Notes under the pieces: generated by a model
What the model was told of the DNA's origin: nothing
Seen by the model: only the letters and a program-made list of their open reading frames with translations
Databases searched by the model: none
DNA from: Temnopleurus reevesii
Taxonomy: Eukaryota; Echinodermata; Echinoidea; Temnopleuroida; Temnopleuridae
NCBI GenBank assembly: GCA_036244855.1
Contig: BQKZ01006196.1
Location: 19,272 to 32,452 of the forward strand
Length of the DNA stretch: 13,181 nucleotides
Direction: 5' to 3'
Position numbers and translations under genes: made by a program
Part shown: positions 1-9,411 of the stretch, piece after piece
Numbering within the stretch: the first letter of the stretch is position 1
Layout of the letters: every line of letters starts with the position of its first letter

Positions 1-1642
1 TTTGGCATCAGAAAAGTTGCTCTCGCATTTACGCATTGTACTGTGATTGTCAACAAATCGAGCATATCCAATTGTATTCAGACAAATGAACAAATGGTTC
101 ATTCGATTTCTATTTATAACATCTATTCAATTCTCTGACATTTTATGCGTGTGACAAATTCACTATCTTATTCCGGGTTCCTGCTCTTTCTCCTTTTAAA
201 GAGGTTAATACGTTTGGGTTATTTTTCCAGAGGCATGTTACTTAAAAGAGATACGATTCATTGTTAATTGTCATGGATTTACGATTAATAACGTATGTTT
301 AACTGTATCTTTCATGTTGCAGTTAAGTACAATATCCTTCAACCCCTTTCCATTTTAATAACATTTTACGGCAAAGATGTCCACGCGCTCCGCGTTCATG
401 TAGCATTGTGACGTATAACTTGCTATCAATCATTTACATTGTTACGTCACGCCTGTAGCATATCCCTATTTCATTGTGATGTCATGTGACGTCCTGTACG
501 CGCTCTCTTCCTCTTTCAAAATATTCATTATTGTGTCATAAGCGTAGCATTAGCAACATCGAATTTGAATGTCTTTCTTATAAACATGCATGATGCGATG
601 CTTGGGGAAGTGAAGATTTACGAAGGGAAATCATTCATCAAAAATGGGTTTGTCACCAAACAATGATTGCCGTCGATTGCAAATAGATGACAGAGCTTTT
701 ATTTCAAAAGAAAGTGGAAAAGATCTTTAATCAGCCTTCATCATCAATCTCCTTCGTCCAAATCTACTTTGTAAGTGTTATTCATGAGGTTATAGGTTCA
801 TTTGTTTTATTTACACTTCAGACAGTTCAAACATTTGGGTTTTTTCATGTTATTAAGAAATACATTTTACTACAGGGCAAAACCGAGATGTAAGCCTAAA
901 TTTCACGTAATACTCAGTGTGTGAACATCGGAAGTGTTAGAACAAGTCATCCATGAATATAATTGTCTGTAATCAAACACAAAAATGGTTTCACTACACA
1001 ATAAAAAAAAATACCGTATAATAATTGCATTTCGCATAATTCAGCAGGTAGCTGTGTAACTCAAGTCTGGTGTTTAATTTTATAAACATAGTTTCGTCGC
1101 TTTCAAATTCTTATTTTGGCACAAAATTCCTCTTAACTTGTCTGCCATGCTCCACGAATTCTTGATTTATGCTAAATGATTGTTATATGAAGTGCAAACA
1201 ATGCCTATACTTTGAATACCCATTAATTAAATTTATTCAACCAGAATATGAAGCCCCCTTCCCATCCGCCCCCACCCCGAAAAAAAAAACCCAGAGTAGA
1301 CAGAGTTTTCCCCATACCAGAGATTAGTAACTCAACGTGACGAGGGGCAAATAAGCTGTTAGCTTTACGTCTCTACATTCAAGTAAATTCAAATTCAAGT
1401 AAGTAAAACAACCTCTGACATCCCAAGTCCGACTCCCACCACAATATTAGCATTAAATGAAATTTGTACATTAAATTTTGATCAAAGATTAATTCAATTT
1501 GGATATTATTAACTCTCTAGTAGAATCCATTGTCTAATGTTCTAACATTTATATTATGACTTCACAATGTACGTTACTACACGACACGTATCGATACACC
1601 GACAACAAAGTGTTTTGATGTGGGAAATAAACACCAACCGCG
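1..1642. other. AT-rich non-coding upstream region
   Basis: Apart from the CRE-like cluster at 404-494, this holds a C-run and A-run patch (1256-1290) and a short direct repeat (ATTCAAGTAA near 1379-1402). The open frames in it are short and lack coding character or plausible splice context. I see no gene. Confidence 0.6.
404..494. promoter_or_regulatory. Cluster of CRE-like half and near-full sites
   Basis: Three direct copies of a CATTGT(G/T)A(C/T)GT unit begin at 404, 437 and 472. They include TGACGT (409-414), ACGTCA (444-449) and TGATGTCA (477-484). A further TGACGTCC lies at 487-494. Spacing of 33 and 35 bases is about three helical turns. It may be a CREB/ATF-type enhancer or a degenerate tandem repeat. 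Confidence 0.3.
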
Positions 1643-1858
1643 TGACGTCATCACCTCCTTGCCAACAAGAGGTCGCACGGCAAAACTTTCGACCAATCAC
1701 GCGGCAGTATGCAATGCATGCAAGATGTACCACGACAAACACGCTGATAACTCCACGCAAAAGTCGTCAATGAGACGAAAGGTTTGAGCTAGTGAATCTA
1801 AAAATCTGTAAGCTTTAGGAAAAGGCTTGTAGGGTTTCGCATGAAAAAAAAAACTCAG
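1643..1858 (+). promoter_or_regulatory. Candidate promoter and 5' UTR exon of the unknown gene
   Basis: A perfect CRE palindrome TGACGTCA (1643-1650) and a CCAAT box (1693-1697) sit in a locally CpG-richer patch. About 160 bases further on is a near-consensus 5' splice donor, CTCAG|GTAAGG, with exon end at 1858. A non-coding first exon starting near 1720-1780 and spliced to 2440 or 2443 fits. No TATA box is evident at the right distance. This is inference from motifs; 5' RNA ends would decide it. Confidence 0.35.
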
Positions 1859-2075
1859 GTAAGGCACATTTCCGCCAAAGAACTGCATCATAATCTTATG
1901 AAATTATTTGTTCTATATAATTGACCGTGTGAGTCCATTTTTTCCGTTTGTGTTTTGTAAGACGGCCGTCCTGGAAAATTCCACAAACCCGTATCTTGTA
2001 CAGTCTTTAAAAATTATCAGGCATATGTTTACGCAAATCTAGGCAACATGCTATCCACATAACTGTTGGTTAGAA

Positions 2076-2111
2076 TCTTCTTCTTCTTCTTCTTCTTCTT
2101 CTTCTTCTTCC
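2076..2111 (+). repeat. (TTC)n microsatellite
   Basis: About 12 uninterrupted TTC units. On the minus strand they would read as poly-Arg (AGA) in one frame, which is not evidence of coding. Confidence 0.95.
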
Positions 2112-2446
2112 TGTAGTGTGCAGGACCTCATAGGAGTATTGTCGCACTACATTGGTTGGTTGTATTTCTTGCTCACATGATTTGAACTTAGCTAGAACCC
2201 GCTTGATAAAGTATTTACAATATTTACAAATCTTCTCGTGTATCTTAGAGAGTGAGTGAGAGTATCCATCAAACCGATGGTGATAATTTGCAATAGTTTG
2301 AGGAAACACTAGAAAAGGAACAAAAATTTGAACAGGAACAAACATTTACAATTACAGACGTTATTTTTAACCCAAACTTGTAGGAGTTTCCAAACTTATC
2401 AAAAGAGGAATTATGTTATATATATTTTAATGAAGGCAGCAGTCCG

Positions 2447-2581
2447 ATGGAGAGTGTGCACCGGAAAGGGAAGGATGGTATTTTGAGGAGAGACATCACG
2501 CGGAAGAGCTGCATCCCCCTTGCTGTCCCTCCAACCATGGAACTAAATGTCTACGATAGGCACAGAGCTGCTAAAGCCAAG
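2447..2581 (+). CDS. Unknown gene, coding exon 1 (45 codons)
   Basis: It opens with ATG in a fair context (CCGATGG) and ends at AAG before the donor GTGAAA, in phase 0. The frame stays open upstream to at least 2402. Two AG dinucleotides at 2438-2439 and 2441-2442 could be acceptors joining a 5' UTR exon. The start is therefore probable but not proven. The encoded stretch is basic (Lys/Arg-rich). Confidence 0.6.
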
Positions 2582-5500
2582 GTGAAAATTTACCAATAAT
2601 CAAATTTGACTTTACATTTCATGAATTCTTTTCCATACTTTGAAATTTGTGAATTTACATATGTACATTCACTGGCTTATATGTTGTAAAGCGCCTAGAA
2701 GCAGTGCATTAGCGCTATAGAAACAATACTATTATTATCATTAATATTATTATTATCTGATAAAGCTTCATTTCCCTGTATGTGCATTATATTTCCTTTT
2801 AATTAGCACGTTGCATATAACATTACAAGCCACAAAAATTACATATTATCACACCTTGGATTAAAAACGAAAATGAGTACCGTGAATAACATTTTATATT
2901 TTTAGTTTCCCGTCTAAATATACCCCCAATTCATGAAATACAAGCAACATATGACACTTTGATATAATCAGGAAACTCGTTTCACGTTTAAGCAAAAACA
3001 AAAATGCCGAAGAGGTCGCCATGTTCCAACAAAGAAAGTATCTTGAATGTATAGCTTGAATGTATGGCTTGAATGAAAACACGCTATTTTCTTCCTTTTT
3101 TAAAAGAAATCGTGAATAGTTGAAATAATTAGTAAGAAATTCTCTTTCTGACAGCATATGGCCGTAAAGACTGGCATTCCTAAACCTGAGGCAAACAAGT
3201 TTGCACGACCCACATTGAAAAAGGTCTCTAAAGGATGCCGTCGACCTCCCACCCCTATTCCTCACCATCATCCTATCATTGCGGATGATATCAACAATGA
3301 AAACATTTGGGACCTGAGCCGAAGTCGTGATGCGAGTATGTCTTCCATCCAAACCGCCCCGAGTGACGTCATCAACTATGATGTTCCAAAGAAGACGGGT
3401 TTGCAGAAGAGCGATGTTTGTCCAAACACGCTCACTCTTGAACAGTATCAACAACGTGGAAAGACTCGCAAGGCAATACCCAAAAGCGCCTTCAAGGAAT
3501 CGCTCCATTTAGAACAGGTAATTTCTCAACTATTCCAATAGCGGATGCATGATTTTGGAGGCCGGTATTGTGCTTCATGAAGCTGTTGGTAGATCTATGC
3601 ACGACTCAACGAACGAATGGTGACCAATGAAACCTCCTGCCACTGAATTGCACCTGACAAGTGATCACCAGTCGTTCTTATATTCTTGCATATACCTCTA
3701 TGAACAGCTTCATGAAACACAACCCTGGGGAGTATTAATAAAAGTGTTTCCAAATATTGACTAATTATTTTGTAAAGCCAAAAAATGTTGGGTGGCCGCG
3801 GGTGGACATAACGCCTCCCAATGTACTCCTTGGATCCATATCCTATTGAGTTACAATATTCGTCGTTGATTTTACATACTGACCTGGAAACAGGAGTGAT
3901 CCTTGCACAAAACCGGCATATCGACCATATTACACAAGTGCTTTAAAATCATCATGCATTTCATACATTTGTGTTACATAATGGTTCAAGCTCGTGCCCA
4001 GCCAATGCCCGGTGAGGCCTGAAGAGTGAAATAAATCAATGAAATACATGTATAATAAAATACTTTTTTTCAGATTATTTTATGATTGTTCTCGATAATA
4101 TTTCTTCCTCCTGCAGAGGTTTTCTCGCATGAAATCTGCTCCTCACTATCACCGCACTCCTCCATCTGGAAGAAAGACAGCCTGTCGTGAAGGAGAAGAG
4201 GTGCAAGTTTCTCACAAAGCCCTTGGTGTAAATAAAGGACAGTTATCTCGGCTTCATCGATCTCCTTACCAAACTGCCCGGAAAACTCCGTATGCTGGAC
4301 CGATTTCAAGAAAGTATTTCAAGAAAGAAAAAGCAAGAATCTTGGTAAGTTAATGCATGAGTGTTCAGTCGGAACAACATCCCCATTCATCTTTCAAACG
4401 GAGATCGGTAATTTACAGATTGTTTCTCGCCTCTAACCAGAGAGCCGCAGTTCGATTCTCAGCCATGGCGTTACTTTTTTTTCAGCCAGAAATTTATCCA
4501 CACTTTGCTGCACTCAATCCAGATGAGGTAAAAGAAAATAAGCGCCTCATTGCTGATAAATGCATTGAAATCCAAATTTACTACTACTTACTGGTGTTAT
4601 TGCTGAAGCCAGAGTAACAATACTGTACTGACTTCTGTCAGAGGTATTTACCGCTATATAAGAACTGCATATTATTAATCATTCGAGGAACACAAAGGAG
4701 AAAATTGTGAGTTTCTAATATTGTCTTCTTCCATCTATATTGATTGTCAACCAGTTTGGACAAGAAGAAAAAAAATATTCAAAAAGTGGTCTCCTTTACC
4801 GATTAGACACTTACAAAGATGCAAACCAATCAGAAATATACACGACGTGTATTCTAATATAAATTCAAGACTTTCATCACATGTGGATGTCTGCGGGAAT
4901 GGTTAGTGTTATTTTTTTTCTTTTTCTTTTGTTTAGCTATTTCAAATTTTAATCTTGCTCCATGCATATTCCGGAATGACTGGCACCTCTGCATATAAGT
5001 AGAACTGTCAGAGCTGATGGGGCTTAACCATCTTTTTTTCATATCATTTCATCTCCTACCATTTCAAGAACAACATCTGGGAAAGTCCTATTTCTCCGCT
5101 TCCTAACATCGGATTGCATCCAAGCGAGCCACATAAATCTACCACAAACAAACTTTCATCAAGTTTGAGACAAGAGTCTACGGTCGTTGATGATGACCAG
5201 CCGAAGCAATGCATACCTGATCCCGTCCCACGGATAAGAGAGGGTATCAATCCAACAACCAGGAAAACGTTGATTGTGCCCACAGCGAATCCTTCTAAAG
5301 AATTCGAGAGGACTCCCGACATGTCACCAATGTGTAGCAAAAACAGCAAAGTACCATCAGGAACCAAGGCAAAGATCGCTTTGGCAGCATCTCCAGACAT
5401 GGGACCTGTCGAAAGGACACCGGGTGGGCTGTCGTTCCATTTGACGTTGTCCTACAATCAAAGCTCTGTCATCGGTTGGACGCTTCCAAGATATCTGCAG

Positions 5501-7107
5501 GCTCGCAAAGCTCAATTAGAGGAAAAGGCAGGAGATATCAAATATGACAAATGGCTGAGACACATCGTGAACACTATTAACCTCCAGGTAAATTTATATA
5601 CATGGATTAAGAATGGTGTACTCTCGGAAAAAAATTAGATTAGATGAGAAATTATATTTGTCCAGTAATTTGAACCTTTTGGGTTCTTCAGACATGCAGA
5701 GGATTAAATCTAACACACAGAATGTGGAACCTTTCCATTTTTTAAAGCTCTATTTACCATGAAACACTCCAAGCATTGTGAATATTTCACACGATAACCC
5801 ACTGTTCTTAAGAACTCTTTTGAGAACCTTAAAAAAGTTCAAATCGGTGCAATCTATGCATTTTCATTTGTACTTCTTGCACCTAATAAGTTGGTACAAA
5901 AATGTTCAATTTATGTTTATCACCTCATCTCACTTGTTTGAGCCAATATCTGTATAATCCAATCCGTTGCAAAGTCAAATTTGGAAAAGGCACAACGATT
6001 AAGTACATCTGTCATTATTATTATCATTATTATCTGTATTTTCACCCATAACAGCAAGATTCATCAATCTACTAACAATATTCTTTTTTAACTTTTCTGC
6101 AGAAACTGGTACTTGCACGGAAAAGGAGGTATGAAGAATTTGAAGCCCATCATAAGACCATGCAGAATAGGTGTCAAAAACTTATTGTTGACAAACAACT
6201 CAATATCAGGACTAGCATGGCACGTAAACACGAAAGAGCCAGGGAAAATAGAAGAGCTATCCAAGCGACGAAGCGGGCCAATTTTCAGATGGTTGATACA
6301 AGGAGGAATGCGATTCGCCAGAGGAAGAAAGTGTTACAGGCCATCAGGGAAGTCGTAGAGATGAAAGAAGACATTGATCTTGACCATCTTGACGAGAATG
6401 GGACAGGTCAAGAGCCGGAAGAACAACAGGATGATGAAGATGATGAGATGGCAGACCCAGTTTGGGTTGATGTATGGTCTCGAGGAGATGAGAGATTTGA
6501 AAGCGAGGGTGAAGGAATGCAGGAAGCAGATGAGAATAGAGGTGGAGAGGACGCCAACGACCCCGACCTAATTCACAATGTACTAACGCCTGAAGAAAGA
6601 ACTGCCAATTTACAGAGACATATTTCAGCGGCCTTCCTTGCATTGCAAGATGTAAGGCCACAAGCTACCCGCAGAGACTATATCAATCTTGCGCAAGCGT
6701 TACAAGTAGAACACTACTACATGATTTCAGTTCTCCCATCCCGGATGAACTACACCCTTCCCTATACAGAATCTGTAACAGCACAGAATGAAGAAGGTGG
6801 GGAAAGCGCCATAGAGGCGCTGGCGTACTACCGCACTGCCCTCCGCGCCGCTCATGATGACATAGAGGAAATTACTGCAGGGGATTCCAACGGTCACGAT
6901 CAAAACGCCCCCTATCGTATCATGTACCAAGATGGACCACCCGCACGTGGTGATTACTTAGCGGAGAGCGATGAAATTACAAGTGAGACGGATGATATTG
7001 AAGGGACGGCACAGCCAATAGAATTACCAGATTTTGAGCCAATACGTTTGCGGAGAAACCCCAATATCGGAAATCGAAGACGTCGCTTAAAAAGAAATGA
7101 ATATTGA
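2447..7107 (+). CDS. Uncharacterised basic coiled-coil-like protein, six coding exons, about 763 aa
   Basis: I do not recognise this protein. Six exons join through GT-AG introns and keep one open frame: 2447-2581, 3155-3517, 4117-4344, 4486-4527, 5069-5587 and 6103-7107 (stop TGA). Residues about 1-430 are Pro/Ser/Arg/Lys-rich and look mostly disordered. Residues about 410-515 are rich in Lys, Arg, Glu and Gln and probably helical, possibly coiled coil. Residues about 517-583 are strongly acidic (Asp/Glu runs), and the last 20 residues are basic, resembling a nuclear-localisation or nucleic-acid-binding tail. There is no signal peptide or membrane segment. The start ATG at 2447 has G at +4, but a possible splice acceptor lies just upstream, so an earlier coding exon is not excluded. 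A cytoskeletal, ciliary or nuclear role would be guesswork. The exon chain is well supported; the function is not. Confidence 0.75.
2675..2758 (+). repeat. Dispersed-repeat tail with ATT microsatellite
   Basis: TTGTAAAGCGCCTAGAAGCA, a TTAGCGCTATAGAAA block and then an ATT/ATC microsatellite form the layout of a SINE or LINE 3' tail widespread in marine invertebrates. AAGCGC and GCGCT can pair as a short stem. Its 5' limit is not visible. Confidence 0.55.
3042..3076 (+). repeat. 13-base tandem repeat upstream of exon 2
   Basis: CTTGAATGTATAG, CTTGAATGTATGG and CTTGAATGA follow one another at 3042, 3055 and 3068. It is a minor tandem repeat about 80 bases before the acceptor. Confidence 0.85.
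3155..3517 (+). CDS. Unknown gene, coding exon 2 (121 codons)
   Basis: The acceptor follows a pyrimidine tract (TCTCTTTCTGACAG), the donor is CAG|GTAATT, and both ends are phase 0. The encoded stretch is rich in Pro, Lys and Arg and contains NENIWDLS, which resembles ENNIWESP across the exon 4/5 junction. That may be a repeated short linear motif. Confidence 0.75.
3561..3727. mobile_element. Foldback / short MITE-like inverted repeat in intron 2
   Basis: The left arm begins in 3561-3590 with TTCATGAAGCTGTT, and the right arm at 3700-3725 carries AACAGCTTCATGAA. The similarity continues inward (TATGCA, ACGA, GGTGA(C/T)CA) almost to the centre near 3645. Arms of roughly 70 bases surround a spacer of about 25. 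No ORF is present. It is probably a small non-autonomous element. Confidence 0.65.
4117..4344 (+). CDS. Unknown gene, coding exon 3 (76 codons)
   Basis: The acceptor is very strong (TTTCTTCCTCCTGCAG) and the donor TTG|GTAAGT is close to consensus. Both boundaries are phase 0. The peptide is strongly basic with many Ser-Pro and Thr-Pro pairs, and looks disordered and possibly phosphorylated. Confidence 0.75.
4486..4527 (+). CDS. Unknown gene, coding exon 4 (14-codon small exon)
   Basis: This is a 42-base exon between a pyrimidine-rich acceptor (CTTTTTTTTCAG) and the donor GAG|GTAAAA. It encodes PEIYPHFAALNPDE and is phase 0 at both ends, so inclusion or skipping would both keep the frame. It is inferred from splice signals and frame only. 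Confidence 0.55.
4783..5035. repeat. Diverged inverted repeat pair in intron 4
   Basis: The plus-strand segment 4783-4870 and the reverse complement of about 4940-5035 align loosely. As peptides they read SPLPIRHLQRCKPIRNIH and SPISSDSSTYMQRCQSFRNM. Several differences are synonymous (CAA/CAG, AGA/AGG, ATA/ATG-type). It may be the arms of an old foldback element or two inverted fragments of a mobile-element ORF. Confidence 0.35.
5069..5587 (+). CDS. Unknown gene, coding exon 5 (173 codons)
   Basis: The acceptor is CTACCATTTCAAG and the donor CAG|GTAAAT, with both ends in phase 0. The first two thirds are Pro/Ser/Thr-rich. The end, after residue about 375 of the whole protein, has a more folded look with aromatic and hydrophobic residues (SVIGWTLPRYLQARKAQ), leading into the helical start of exon 6. 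Confidence 0.75.
6011..6036 (+). repeat. Short (ATT/ATC)n microsatellite
   Basis: An imperfect ATT run of about 25 bases in intron 5, upstream of the pyrimidine tract of exon 6. Confidence 0.8.
6103..7107 (+). CDS. Unknown gene, terminal coding exon 6 (334 codons plus stop)
   Basis: The acceptor is TTAACTTTTCTGCAG, and one open frame runs to TGA at 7105-7107. Its first 90 or so codons give a charged Lys/Arg/Glu/Gln-rich helix. An acidic tract follows (EEQQDDEDDEMADP), then a mixed, possibly folded stretch with Tyr and hydrophobic residues around 6600-6850, and finally a basic end (NRRRRLKRNEY). A long terminal exon is typical of animal genes. Confidence 0.8.
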   Translation, partial: KLVLARKRRYEEFEAHHKTMQNRCQKLIVDKQLNIRTSMARKHERARENRRAIQATKRANFQMVDTRRNAIRQRKKVLQAIREVVEMKEDIDLDHLDENGTGQEPEEQQDDEDDEMADPVWVDVWSRGDERFESEGEGMQEADENRGGEDANDPDLIHNVLTPEERTANLQRHISAAFLALQDVRPQATRRDYINLAQALQVEHYYMISVLPSRMNYTLPYTESVTAQNEEGGESAIEALAYYRTALRAAHDDIEEITAGDSNGHDQNAPYRIMYQDGPPARGDYLAESDEITSETDDIEGTAQPIELPDFEPIRLRRNPNIGNRRRRLKRNEY

Positions 7108-7134
7108 CATTCAAACCAGAAAATAGTATGACGC

Positions 7135-7392
7135 ATGTATATGCGCACTGTAAATTGTTGTGTCAAAGTAAGCACTTTTCATTCGTCTGGTGCAGAATCG
7201 GACGGATCAGCTCAGTGGATCCACTTGCATTCTCCATCAATCTTTAATAGAATGAAATCATTGTCACCTGCTCAGAGAAAAATGGAGAATGATGTGATGT
7301 TTAGGAATGAATACCTCGAAACACGGTTAGAAGAAAACTTCACAATACTCCTTGACATAATTGACAATATTTACAAGGAGATGAGATCATGA
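7135..7392 (+). other. 85-codon ORF in the 3' UTR, possibly coding
   Basis: This open frame starts 28 bases after the stop of the unknown gene and ends at TGA 7390-7392. Its second half predicts a charged amphipathic helix (YLETRLEENFTILLDIID). An acceptor-like CGTCTGGTGCAG ends at 7195, so it could instead be the tail of an alternative last exon. However, the phase-0 frame used by the rest of the gene meets a stop there. It may equally be a chance ORF in a 3' UTR. Confidence 0.2.
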
Positions 7393-7607
7393 GATGGGGA
7401 AGAAAACTTCAAATCAAATTGAGATTTCGCATGACCAAATATAACCGAGATGTACAGATTATTCCAGCCAATGACTGAACTGAGCTATATGTAGTTGAGT
7501 TCAAGGGGAAATAAGATAGCGATAGAAGTTTTCATTGAACAAATCTGCGGTTTGAGAAATAGAAGAATTTCACATCTTATTTTCTATTGCCATTCTATCC
7601 CACTTGA

Positions 7608-7613
7608 AATAAA
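7608..7613 (+). terminator. Poly(A) signal AATAAA of the unknown gene
   Basis: AATAAA lies 500 bases after the stop and is followed by a T/G-containing stretch (TTGTTATATG). This implies a 3' UTR of roughly 0.5 kb (7108 to about 7630). Confidence 0.55.
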
Positions 7614-7859
7614 ATTGTTATATGAATGACGCCTTGGAAAGAAATGGCATCCTTATTCATACGATTTTTTCCTTGAAATTACTCATGACTCTAGATATCT
7701 TTTGTCTTGTTTCTCCTTCACTCTCATCTTTCCTAAAAATCAGAATGACAGAGGCCCGTCACTTTACGGTGCAAGTCTGAAAATCTTTGTCTACCACTTA
7801 TAAAAGCTCAGGGCAATGTGTATGACCCAGTGATTCCACTCTGATCCCATTGTTCTTAA

Positions 7860-8453
7860 AGGGAAACTATACTCAAACATTAAACTGCTATCATTAAATG
7901 AAGAAAAATAAGATGAACAAACTGTGAAAATTTGAGCAAAATCGGATAATCCATTCAAAACTTATGAATTTTCAAAGTTTTGATTCACACCCCTCACGGG
8001 CTCCTTAAATTTGCAAAAGTACAGGCACAAAATGGCTACCAACATGGAAAACTACACTCACTTTGCACACAAAATTTCACATTTTCCTCTTTTTCCAGAA
8101 AAGTAGACAGAATTTTGTTTTTTCGGTTGATTATATTATAGCCACATTAATTCTGCAAGCATTCCAGAAAGAACGGTGGTGATTCCTCATTTGAAATATG
8201 ATATTGATCCATTTTCAATAAATTTATATATAAAGTGAATGAGGAGTTCTCCATGTATGACATCACAGCTCAGATTATGCTAAATTGGCTATACGTTGCC
8301 AATTCAAGGATGCCCAGCACAGGTGGAAATGACAACTTTGAAAATTCATAACTTTTGAATGTATTATCCGATTTTGCTCAAATTTTCACAGTTGGTTCAT
8401 CTGATTTTTCTTCATTTACTGACTATACATTAATATCTCAGTGTAATTCCCCT
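7860..8453. mobile_element. Non-autonomous inverted-repeat element (MITE-like), flanked by TTAA
   Basis: Arms of about 120 bases (7860-7980 and about 8334-8453) are inverted copies of each other. Long shared blocks include AATTTGAGCAAAATCGGATA and TTATGAATTTTCAAAGTT. The element is flanked by TTAA at 7856-7859 and 8454-8457, consistent with a 4-bp target duplication of the kind piggyBac-like transposases make. The interior holds no coding frame. The arms resemble, from memory, an abundant echinoderm repeat containing AAAATCGGATG. Confidence 0.8.
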
Positions 8454-8457
8454 TTAA

Positions 8458-9396
8458 GCTTTATAGTGATAGCAGATAACTAAAGAATTCTGGCTTGCAT
8501 TTCTACCTCTCTTATCTTTCTGTATCATCTCTCTTCTTTATACAACACATTGTGTTTTGTAAAGCAATGTAAATGTCAACCACAGATCTAGAAAGTATAT
8601 AATTTACCTCGAATTGAAAGATTCATTTAATGATATTCAATTTTAGTACAGGACATAACCATGATTAAATCACAAGATCCAAATTGCATCTTAAAGTTCA
8701 CATTAACCATTTACAAACACATGTATGAAAAAGTACAAATAGAATCATAATACTCAAAGACATGATAGCTCACATGTACATGTATATACATGTATAAAGT
8801 GATGTACAGTACACATATATATGATGTAGACCACAAGTAACGTATAATCCCATATACCATCTCGATGAATAAATACTCAATATCATGTAGACAGAGATAA
8901 AGCCACTTTTATATGAAAAAAATTATCAGAAATACATGGTTGTGATTCCTTTTTTTTATACTATGCAGTTTCGTTTGGTTTTTGGCATTTGAATACTGAT
9001 TCAAGCTGCTCTTATTCTATGAAGCTTTATTCACAGGCAACTTGTTCCTTATTTTCCAACTATGGATTATGAAATTTCTTACCTTTTCTTTCCATTTCTC
9101 TGAAGAGCTTGCTTTATCAGCAATAATGTTCATACTCAACATTTTATTATTCCAATGAATAGCTTTTTTACAGCTTCGAATTGCAGTTAGTACAAAAAGT
9201 CATTTATGCATCAACTGGTCACAAACATGCAATATGTAATCTCATTACCAAAATTTTCCAAAGTACCTTTCACAGGTAGACAGCAAGTCTCACATTTCTG
9301 AAGTCGAGATCTATGAGTGATCAGCACTGAATGTTCCCTTGAAACTCATTATTTGTTTCACAAACAAGCTTTACAATATTTAAAGCTTGGACTGTT
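8458..9396. other. Intergenic DNA between convergent gene ends
   Basis: AT-rich sequence with scattered AATAAA motifs on both strands and ACATGT-rich simple sequence near 8770-8820. No coding frame stands out. Part of it may be an extended 3' UTR of either neighbour. Confidence 0.6.
8777..8794. repeat. Perfect 18-base palindrome
   Basis: TACATGTATATACATGTA is fully self-complementary and lies in an AT-rich intergenic stretch with further ACATGT copies. It is probably simple-sequence in origin. Confidence 0.8.
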
Positions 9397-9402
9397 TTTA
9401 TT
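9397..9402 (-). terminator. Probable SPATA20 poly(A) signal
   Basis: On the minus strand AATAAA begins 9 bases after the stop codon. It is followed by a hairpin and then a T/G-rich stretch (TTGTTTGTG). If used, the 3' UTR is only about 30-50 bases. Other AATAAA copies on this strand at 9143-9148 and 9026-9031 are alternatives. Confidence 0.5.
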
Positions 9403-9411
9403 GCAATAATC

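Noticed and set aside
1554..1773. Overlapping 68-codon ORFs on both strands
   Set aside because: They coincide with the CpG-richer candidate promoter, where stop codons are rarer; no coding features.
2070..2345. Minus-strand 91-codon ORF ending in poly-Arg
   Set aside because: The Arg run is just the TTC microsatellite read backwards; no splice signals or family resemblance.
3363..3370. Perfect CRE TGACGTCA
   Set aside because: It falls inside coding exon 2 (Ser-Asp-Val-Ile codons) with no promoter context; likely chance.
2894..3508. Minus-strand 204-codon ORF
   Set aside because: It lies antisense to exon 2, which has clean splice sites and joins in frame to the next exons; half of it covers intron sequence.
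4721..4906. 61-codon ORF as an extra exon between exons 4 and 5
   Set aside because: Exons 4 and 5 already join in phase 0; the ORF overlaps the inverted repeat and its boundaries lack a matching acceptor and phase.
6344..6661. Minus-strand 105-codon ORF
   Set aside because: Antisense shadow of the long terminal exon; composition mirrors the acidic tract.
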